Assembly: GCA_013368325.1 (NCBI GenBank)
Contig: JAACJK010000017.1
Span: 1-64,000 of the forward strand
Direction: 5' to 3'
Length of the DNA: 64,000 nt
DNA from: Ephemerocybe angulata
Taxonomy: Eukaryota; Basidiomycota; Agaricomycetes; Agaricales; Psathyrellaceae
Shown here one piece after another: positions 56,122 to 64,000 of this stretch (position 1 is its first letter; each line of letters opens with the position of its first letter). Made by a program: the position numbers and the translations under genes. The notes beneath the pieces are model-generated. The model saw only the letters and a list, made by a program, of their open reading frames with translations, did not search any database and was not told the origin of the DNA.

Positions 56122-56716
56122 TCGAGGAAACGCGAGGGCGGGTACGGTCTATGGCAGGTACGAGTCATACAGTCCCCTTCCTGCTTCCCCTCCTCCCCAT
56201 CTTCCCCTTCCCTGCGGATTTGGAAGTTTCCTAAACCTAACGGATAACTGCTATTCAGTTGAAGAAGCGCTGTGTAGCCTAGTCATGGTCGAATATGCAC
56301 TGCCCCAAGGTACTGGCCTCAATAATTTAAGTTTCCACTGGAACGCCAAACTCAGTGCATTACCCAATGATTCAGATCGGAGCCGATGAGTCAGAGTTCG
56401 CGCCAGAGTTCACTGAAGGAGGCATGACTAGGTTCATGGGCAAGCTTGTCCCACTATCGAGGAGCTAGATACAACCTCCGCACTTGATGCCGTTAATATC
56501 TCGTCCCTCCTTATCTCAAACTTATCTCAAACGGCACAGCTTCTGCCTCATGCTTCAGCGATGTCTATAACGTCATCGCTCAGGTGTCGAGGTCTATATG
56601 TAATAGTGCTGTGTGAATTCACAGCTTCAACCTTGTCCATTCTTAATACTTCAACCTCTCGCCCTACTACTTACCTCACCCACACACTCCTCACTTTGCC
56701 TCTGCATCGAAAGAAG

Positions 56717-57796
56717 ATGCTGATCTGGAAGATAGTCGGAAACTTCTTTCGACCATTTGGGTGGGAACGGTGGATCGAATATATCACTATCGATCTAATC
56801 CCTACCCGTGCTGGTGAGCGGGCGAGAGATCACACTGGACCTACGCGACCTCTACACGGCCCCTCTCCCAGTCCGAACCAGCCGGAGGGCTTACGAATCC
56901 TCTGTGACAGTAGCCACAACTCGTTTGGCTCACTGGCTATCACCGCCGTTCAAGGGAACATGATCGTGGACAACGGCGACTATGATAGACGTACGTCTCT
57001 GCACTATGTCAATGTTGCTAGTTGCTGATAACGAACAGTGCGACACATTATCGCAGGCGAGATTCGAAGAAGCATTCCTACGGCTGTGCGTCACAGCAAT
57101 GCGAATGCACTTGTCATCACGGATGCACTGGGAGAAACCTTGACCCTCCCGTGGAGTTTGGTACCGACATACGAGGTGCGGTGAACCCATATTCATATTT
57201 GACACACCGTATGACTTCAGTCGCCAGGATCTTGCGCGATTTCTAGCCTTTCATTTCAAGGGAAAAATAGGAGAGAACAGGGTCAACCAGGGACGTTACT
57301 GTATCGGACGAGCGGGAGAATCAGGGAGTGAGATAGTGGTCAGACCACGAGATTGGGAGAGAATTATTGGCGAAGGAGAGCAGATGGTCATGAGCATGCT
57401 GATCGAACAGGAGCTAAATATACAACTGAGGAATATGTGCCCGAAGTGTGGAAGGACTGCGCTCGGGACGTACACTGACCATGGATGGCAAGTTTGGTGA
57501 GTGGTCCTCACTCGGAGCTACACACCACTCGCTACACTATTGACGTGGAACAGTCGAAGGTGCAACACTCGATTTATACTTCCAGATGAAGTAAAAAGAG
57601 TTCAGCGAGTCCCTAAGTCTAAGGACGATGATCACGAAATGTGCCAATTCAGGCAGCTTCGGAAGTTGGAACTTAAGGTGGGTTCGCCATTGTCTGTCCC
57701 GGCGAAACAGTGCACTGATATCACTGCTCATTGTACATTTTTTATGTGTAGCTCGTAAGCTACCTCTCATCTAAGACGCCGAAAACAAAGTGCTAA
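56717..57796 (+). CDS. Ubiquitin-like-domain (ULD type) protein with C-terminal zinc ribbon, 282 aa
   Basis: Exons 56717-56990, 57039-57175, 57228-57496, 57554-57677 and 57752-57796 total 283 codons. The N-terminus is hydrophobic and aromatic (MLIWKIVGNFFRPFGWERW). The middle reads VITDALGETLTLPWSLVPTY, then DLARFLAFHFKGKIGENRVN, EIVVRPRDWERIIGEGEQMV and MSMLIEQEL, the pattern of the fungal ubiquitin-like domain seen in many uncharacterised proteins. A four-Cys zinc ribbon follows (MCPKCGRTALGT ... WQVCRRCNTRF) and a basic tail. Partners and role are unknown. The usual N-terminal coiled region of longer relatives is missing here. Confidence 0.72.
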
Positions 57797-60714
57797 TGAC
57801 TTGGGGTGGACCCGCTTAAATTCACAGCCGGTACGTTAGCCTTTCCTTAAAATAAGACAACAGCTTGTTTATATTCCGAGTGTCGATCACCTCATAGACG
57901 GTAAGTTATGCCACTAGTGTTCGGACAGGGAAAGGAAACGCTCATGGATCGGCATGTTTGCATTTTCAGAAGGTGAGTGGTCTTTAGTCACGGCGTTAAT
58001 CGCATAGTCCTGAAAGGCCGGCATATCCTACAGTACGTATGTATGTGACTCGGAAAGTCCATGAGGTGGAGGGAGCAACGAAGAAGGCTGCCAGCTATAC
58101 AAGGATTCAATAATGAGCGAGAAGACGAGTAGCAGGGAACGAAGGCCTCGGTGTGGGTTCGCGGGTGGAAGGGTAATTTACATCTGCGCTATCTACAGGG
58201 GTAGTGGGATGGTAATATAGAGAAAAAATCTTCGTCATGACGGCGACCGACGAAGAGTCAAGGGTCGCACTTATCCCAGTCTAAGACTTGAAGAGAATCG
58301 AGCTTCCGCCGGGCTCATACAAATACGGCAGCCCGCCGCATGGGCTGTGCCACAGCCGAAAGGCACCAGCGGACGCCGGCATCTCGTCACATTGAACTTG
58401 TATAAACTCCAGTTCGAGCCACGATTAATTTGCCCGATCCGACTCACACACACACTAGACTTTTAAAGTTCTTCATGTCCCGTCTCAGGCCTGCAATTGA
58501 CCTCACAGTGGGATGATACCTGGCGCATCACCGACACTCACCATCAGAAAAGTGCTAAATGATCCTCCTGCCCGGGGAAGCGGGACCCGGGAGAGACGGG
58601 AGAGAAGGGAGAGGAACAGCCAGAGAAGGCGCACAGAAGCTCCGATCTACGCTTCAACCATCATCCACCCTGACGGGGCCAGCACCTGAGCTAGAACCAC
58701 GAACTTACTTACTAGGAAGTAAATCATAGTCTATGCGAAGATCCAGCTGCAGTCGTGGTAATGGAAGTAGTAACCTGCTTCCATCGTGCGACTTAGAGGT
58801 GGCGAGGACCCAGACCCGTGTTCTGTGTACGTGTAACTATTCATTTGCTATTCATTTCCAGTGCTCCGGGAGCGCTGCGCTTGCGGAGAACCCGTGCACC
58901 ACGGCGTCGACAGACTGCTCTGATATACGTCCACTGCTTATGCAAAGCCTCAAATAGATAGTCCCCAGGTGCGACGTAGGTGATTTCTTTGTTAACGGTG
59001 CTTCTACGATCGAATCCAGGTCTAAGGATTCCAGCAACCCTTCTTTGAGTTCGCCATCGACCGGGTCAAAGGTCTCGTGATTGTTTATTGGACAACGTAC
59101 CCAAAGCGATGCAGAAGGCTGGCTCGGTTGGAACAGAGCGACGCAGTGCATGATAGAATACCAATATTATAAGCTTTTTATGCTCCTCTGTCTTAGCGGA
59201 GGCACTCGTCAATCAGGGGATGAGGGAATTCAGCGAGATATCTAAGTGCACACAGCGTCGGTGGCAGGAAGCTACTATGGCCTCTCAAAATCCATCCTCC
59301 GAGGTCTGCGCGATTCTTTGCGCGCAGCTCATATTGGAACGACTTGGTCTTCGTACGACCTGAGTATGGATGGTGCTACTATTTCTTCTCCTTCCCCAAT
59401 CCCTCCACATACCCTTGAGTCGATGTTCCCGAGTAGGCTGGAACTTACATCGGTATCTGGTATCGCATCACCCTTCTTTAAGCAACGTTGCACTTCCATA
59501 GCTGGGCGCGACTGCATGCATGAAGATACTGATCCGTCCATATGGTGACAGCGCTTCTTATCTTTTGATGACGGGCCTTAACTCTACATACGTAGATCCC
59601 GGATAATTGGCGATCTGTATCACTCATCACAGAGGCGGTGGGCGGGCGAAGGTTTCTGTATACAGAACAAGGTACGAACACGGTCGGCTGTCAGACCGGC
59701 AATTAGCGAAGCTCGTATCGAGTTCACACCAGCGCGATTGGCTGAATCATGGTATAATAGGTCGTCCACTTAATCTATATCACGGCGCTTGACGTGTTGG
59801 ACGGCGAGACGGTGAGGCCGTTATGCGCTAATCGTAATAGTGCTTAGAGAGGAATGTGTTGAGTAGGCCTTGTGGTAGTGATTATGCTTCTGCGCTTCTG
59901 TGACCTGTGCTTGGAGAATCCATGGACTTCTCCCGATTCCCAAGTAGACTCTCAATTGGGTGGAGCGCAGCGAAATTTCTATCAGCCTCTGTGATGAACC
60001 GCGACAGTGGGTGCGAGATGGGCTCAGAGAAGGAGCCAATGTGGTGCTAAGGTGGTATGGAGGGGTCCAACCGAAGGCCAGACGTAAGATCGAAGCCAGA
60101 TATTAAGCGCCCAGCGCCTATCGCACTGGGGGCTTGTTTCGCGAATCTCGCTGCCTTCGGCATGTGACCCAGAACATCCATCAGAGCTGACCAGTGTACG
60201 TTGGAGAACATCACGGTGATATAAGTACAGAAGCACTTCAGGATGCGTCCAGGACGGCGATGTCAAAGGGCGTGCCGTACACCATCATCTTGGGAGGTTT
60301 CAATCGTCTGTTCGTCAAACCCTATCACTCGGCGGGCCAGATGATGTTAATCACTATATGGAGAGGTATATCCCATCTGACCAACTGCAGGTGGCAGTAC
60401 TCGGAGGATCATGAAGGGCGTAGGTGAAACTCGGTATGAGGGTTGGTACCGGTCGTCGTCACGGTGGGGTTAGTGATGTGCATCAGCTGCGGGCGCCTAT
60501 GTATCGCTCGGTTCGCGTACGCGATGCAACCGACGGTACCTTTGTCTCTACACTCGGTATTGATTGGCGAGGGTCGTCGCAGTAAGTCGGGCTCCGGAAT
60601 TGAAGGTGGATTAGAAATCATCTCCCTCTTGACGGCATCGTTCGCCTATTTTACTATTCCAAGGGGTACCATTTCATACTGCGGCGGATAGAGCGGCTCC
60701 GAGACGTTGCTCTA
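57797..60714. other. Gene-poor region
   Basis: Scattered open stretches on both strands (for example minus 58852-59151 and plus 59246-59548) lack motifs and splice partners. They may be relics of one or more decayed genes. Confidence 0.4.
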
Positions 60715-61074
60715 TCAGCCTTCTCTGATGATAATATCATTCACTTCAATCAAGAGTCTATGCACAGCGCGAATACTTTGCAGCAATGCCACAATGTCGA
60801 TCCCATTCCTGACGGAGGTGTTGAATTTGATAGATGAAAGTGGCTTTAGGATGGCGATTAAGCCAATCGTTGCTGTTTCCAAAGATAAGAGTCGCATGAT
60901 TTCTTCCTCGTCTATCATATCTACACAGGAGTGTACAAGGTTCACACCTGAGGTATCGGAGTGAATGTCAATTTTCAAGTATGTCGCTACACCTGTGACC
61001 TCTCCAGATGGCACGCATAACAGAACTGTGGCAGCATAATTGCGGCCACGAAGCCGCTGTGGCTCCAGTTCCAC
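60715..61074 (-). CDS. Uncharacterised reading frame, 119 codons
   Basis: Open frame with coding-like composition: VPSGEVTGVATYLKIDIHSD, then MIDEEEIMRLLSLETATIG, IAILKPLSSIKF and SIRAVHRLLIEVNDI. Helical, no known domain. Flanking exons not found; a chance frame is possible. Confidence 0.3.
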   Translation of the reverse strand: MELEPQRLRGRNYAATVLLCVPSGEVTGVATYLKIDIHSDTSGVNLVHSCVDMIDEEEIMRLLSLETATIGLIAILKPLSSIKFNTSVRNGIDIVALLQSIRAVHRLLIEVNDIIIREG

Positions 61075-63717
61075 TCATACGTACTGCCTGTCGACATGAT
61101 CAACTGATTTTACTGGGTCGTGGATCAAAATGGTGAATTTGACCGGACCATACTCAGCCTGTTCCGTCGCTCAAACGGCGTTTTATGCGAACATCGGCTA
61201 GCAGGTAAGGAGGGCCTTGACGTGTACAGCTACGCGGAGAGGGACAGAGTGCGCAGTTCTTGGTGGAGAAATGCTATCTCGCTGCACGGTGTATGTAAGT
61301 GAGTAACCTCCAATCGCTTGAACTTTGCACTGTCCGATCAGTGCTGTACGTCCGTCATCAATTGACAAGTCAACTGGGGTGCGAAGTCATTCCGGGGTCA
61401 GATGCGCATATGTTTCCATCAGATGTGAGTTTCGTTCGTTCTGAAATTAATTCACGCTAGGTCATGGTACAAGAAACAAAGTGAGGCCGTCCAGGTGAAC
61501 CAGCTCACTGCACCGTTTCAAGGAATGCCGAGTACAGGAGATACAGGTACAGAACAATGCATCAGGCTTGAGGAATCAAGAAGGACGCGGGCCCGCATTG
61601 CCCTTGATCCAAACACAGGGCTGTAATGGACGAGAAGCGCTCACGAAGCCTTCGAATAGACGCCCACGCGCCTTCTATCACTCCACATTCCACATTCATA
61701 GATATACAGCTCAAGTGCAGTGCACTGTGTATCCTCGAGAAGCTATTAACGCGGGCTTCGACGCTCAGAACACCCTCGCTCCCCCGCTTTACGTGGAACA
61801 CTCACCCTGAGAAGGAAGGCTGTAAGAGTACACTCTCTCCTGGATTGTAGTGTGAATAGATCCGCCGAGTCGGATGATGATCAATCAGTTTAGTCGGTAG
61901 CGCGCGTTTAAGCTTGGAGGGTGTCTATCTATTGAGTTCCCCCGGGGTGCGAGCGTGGCATGCATGTAAAGACATCCGGCGATCCTCCATACTGCACATT
62001 GCAGATCGGCTTCCGACATCGGACACTTGGAACTTTCCAACATCCTTCCTGTATTCAAATTGCGCGATGGGTGGTCAAAGGCCATCGGTAGATAGCACAT
62101 CTGATAGATGTCACTATTAGATCCCCTTTAATTCACGGCCGGCCACTGTGCACCTAATAGCACGATGGTTCCTCGAAGCCTGGTGGTCCTGGATAACAGT
62201 AAAACTCTTTTCTGGCGGCCTAACACCGGGCGGGCTGCATGTTTCGGCGAAGTCCGCATTCAGATCGCCAATTATTCGGGAGTATACTTGTGGATTAACT
62301 TAACTCCAGACCTGTATGCATGCATGAAGCGTATCTTGCAACCGCCTCGAACAGACAGACGGACGGACGGACGGGCGGATGTACATACGCGACTATCGCG
62401 CACAGGCTCAACTTCTCCCATCCCGCGTCCGATTCGATATCAATTGATGCATGTACCGATAATAACACGGTCTCCGTTCGAAGCCGGAGTCGGATCACCC
62501 ACACTCGAATATGGAAGAGATGAACGAACTTCGGATTCGCGATCAGGATGATGCATATGCGCGCCAGTGGTAAGCGCCCGTTGACGAACTGTTCGCCATT
62601 TACATCAGAAGGTGGTTGGTACATATCGCAATCTATGTATTGCTGGGGCTCATACATACATGATGTACCTATCTCAGGCGGTGCAGGAGGGGCGAATGGA
62701 ATTTCGTTCAGAGGTATGGTGGGTTTAGAGAACCGAGTCAGGGAGGCAGGAATTTGCAGGGTCTGACGGTACGACAACGGTCACTGTCTCTCAATGGGAC
62801 GGACCTCGATCAAGTTCTGATTCGCATGGTGAACTGTTCTTCAGAGGGCGCCTAATGCTATGTACATCCCACCCATCCGTTCGGTCTGATTATCATCTAC
62901 CGAAAATGAACATTGCAAAGTATACCGTGACCTCAATATGACCGCGAATCTAACTGAACTGCGGTTCCCCAAGCACAATTTAGTCCCCTTCTCGCCGGCC
63001 GACATGTGCGTAGGAATCATCCGAGCGGGGTGGGGTGGACCACCTTCACTCTTTCTGATCCAGGTACTAGACACCAGTGACCTCGTTAGTGGGGCCTCTA
63101 GCGCTGTACAACACTCGATGATGTTCTGATGTTGATGATAGATAAACTGTTCGTTGAACCCGCCGGTGGGTACCGTTGGACCACACTCGATCGATCGCTC
63201 TGATTCAACTGGTGAACAGTTCGATCGTCAGTAGGCAGCCGTCTAAAAACGGGCCAGACAAACGACGATGAACTGTTCGTCAATGGGCATCATCGAACAC
63301 AGCTCTAAGAACACGATAGCGAGCAGTACGTGTACTACTAGTTGGCCCACAACACTGCAAAGTCTACTACATGCCCCATTCAGATCGCAAATTATGGGCA
63401 GCCTATGAGTTCTCGTTCGCTCCCACGTATGATTCCTCTCCCGACCGTGAAGATAATAGAAAGGACAGCCTTCTCCTTTCTCTTCTCTTCTTTACTTCTC
63501 TCCGACACCTACGCACGTAGATGTGTTTGGACAATAAGCTATGACGGATTGGGGTTGATCTTTGATTGGGCGCTTGGTTGTGGGCGTGTGTGGAGGCAGG
63601 GTCCCGGGTGAGTGTGGACGCGTGTAGGTATACATGTATAGAAGCAGATATCGCACTGCCGCTGGACCTTCTTCGTAGTTTCGTGCGTCTGTTCAGTTAC
63701 TCAAACTTAGAACGACC
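61075..63717. other. Gene-poor, repeat-rich region
   Basis: Includes a GACG/GACA microsatellite (62350-62375), five GAACTGTTC-like motifs between 62583 and 63280, and repeats of CAGATCGCRAAT near 62258, 63380, 63888 and 63990. No gene supported. Confidence 0.4.
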
Positions 63718-63720
63718 TTG

Positions 63721-63981
63721 ATGGAATCGTCAACCCAGTTGGCTCCGTATACTTACATACTTGGAATAATTACAGCTGTCTGCTCTACCTGGGTCACGGT
63801 AATATTCTACATGTTACTTGGATATAAGTGTCCCAAACCCATCCCATCCCGCACGCATCACGTTCGATATTCCGGCGCATCCACATATCAGATCGCGAAT
63901 CCCTCTTCAGGACGCAAGACGCCCGCCTTCTTGATACTTAACTCGTTCATTCTACAGCGTCCGTCTATGTTCGCTCAGTGA
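63721..63981 (+). CDS. Possible membrane-protein exon at the window end
   Basis: Frame starting MESSTQLAPYTYILGIITAV has one hydrophobic helix (to about residue 32) followed by a basic segment. Any introns or downstream exons lie outside the window, and the CAGATCGCRAAT repeat runs through it, so the coding call is weak. Confidence 0.25.
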   Translation: MESSTQLAPYTYILGIITAVCSTWVTVIFYMLLGYKCPKPIPSRTHHVRYSGASTYQIANPSSGRKTPAFLILNSFILQRPSMFAQ

Positions 63982-64000
63982 TTCATCAGATCGCGAATCC

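Larger units (their letters stand above)
55350..56716. other. Repeat-dominated region upstream of the broken hydrolase
   Basis: Contains the two 301-bp identical repeats and a CT-rich stretch near 56170-56220. The repeated open frames in it are duplicates of each other and are not supported as genes. Confidence 0.5.

Noticed and set aside
55538..56247. Pairs of identical small open frames
   Set aside because: They are duplicates created by the 301-bp direct repeat and have no motif, signal peptide or splice context.
1..64000. CRISPR arrays, bacterial operons, rRNA genes
   Set aside because: No regularly spaced short repeats of that kind, no ribosome-binding-site-led gene strings, and no rRNA signature; the window is eukaryotic.

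Overview
The window looks like nuclear DNA of a filamentous basidiomycete, most likely an Agaricomycete and possibly a Rhizoctonia/Ceratobasidium-like species. The evidence is genes cut by many 45-65 bp GT-AG introns with very small exons, Agaricomycete-type transposons (KDZ, Plavaka), and protein families expanded in that class (DUF6698, DUF6533-like membrane proteins, SRPK-like kinases, ULD-type ubiquitin-like proteins). Exon structures were built by hand translation, checking splice sites and phase. Family names come from motif recognition, not database searches.

Layout. 1-1043: decayed 5' part of a KDZ transposase (minus strand). 1.3-9.6 kb: four host-type genes, including an RNase H1 N-terminal-like (viroplasmin fold) protein and a ~950-codon protein of a multicopy Agaricomycete family. 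9.6-13.2 kb: repeats (106-bp minisatellite, tRNA-like segment, first copy of a dispersed repeat). 13.2-14.5 kb: an SRPK-like kinase that has lost all three catalytic residues. 14.7-28.1 kb: a duplicated zone with two near-identical copies of an unknown, probably mitochondrial protein, a third truncated copy fused to a broken membrane-protein gene, an inverted second copy of the dispersed repeat, and a 1.02-kb DNA transposon (25091-26110) with terminal inverted repeats and a 9-bp target duplication. 28.1-31.2 kb: low-complexity duplicated DNA. A small secreted-protein gene and a 42-bp-arm snap-back palindrome lie at 31.2-31.9 kb.

32855-44471 is an 11.6-kb Plavaka-type DNA transposon. It has terminal inverted repeats, inverted subterminal CTGATAAG repeats, an apparently intact multi-exon transposase, a DUF6698 protein, a small second gene, and a block of captured, damaged host gene pieces: an HSE1/STAM-like SH3 and coil segment, a C2H2 zinc finger, and a Gln-rich segment. 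It is the most interesting system in the window.

44.8-57.8 kb is gene-dense host DNA: an intact DUF6533-like membrane protein, a secreted protein, three alpha/beta hydrolases (one a pseudogene), a MATE-type transporter between two of the hydrolases, and a ubiquitin-like-domain protein with a zinc ribbon. The hydrolase-MATE group could be a small detoxification or secondary-metabolite cluster, which is inference only. A perfect 301-bp direct repeat with a 45-bp spacer lies just upstream of the truncated hydrolase. 57.8-64 kb is gene-poor and repeat-rich.
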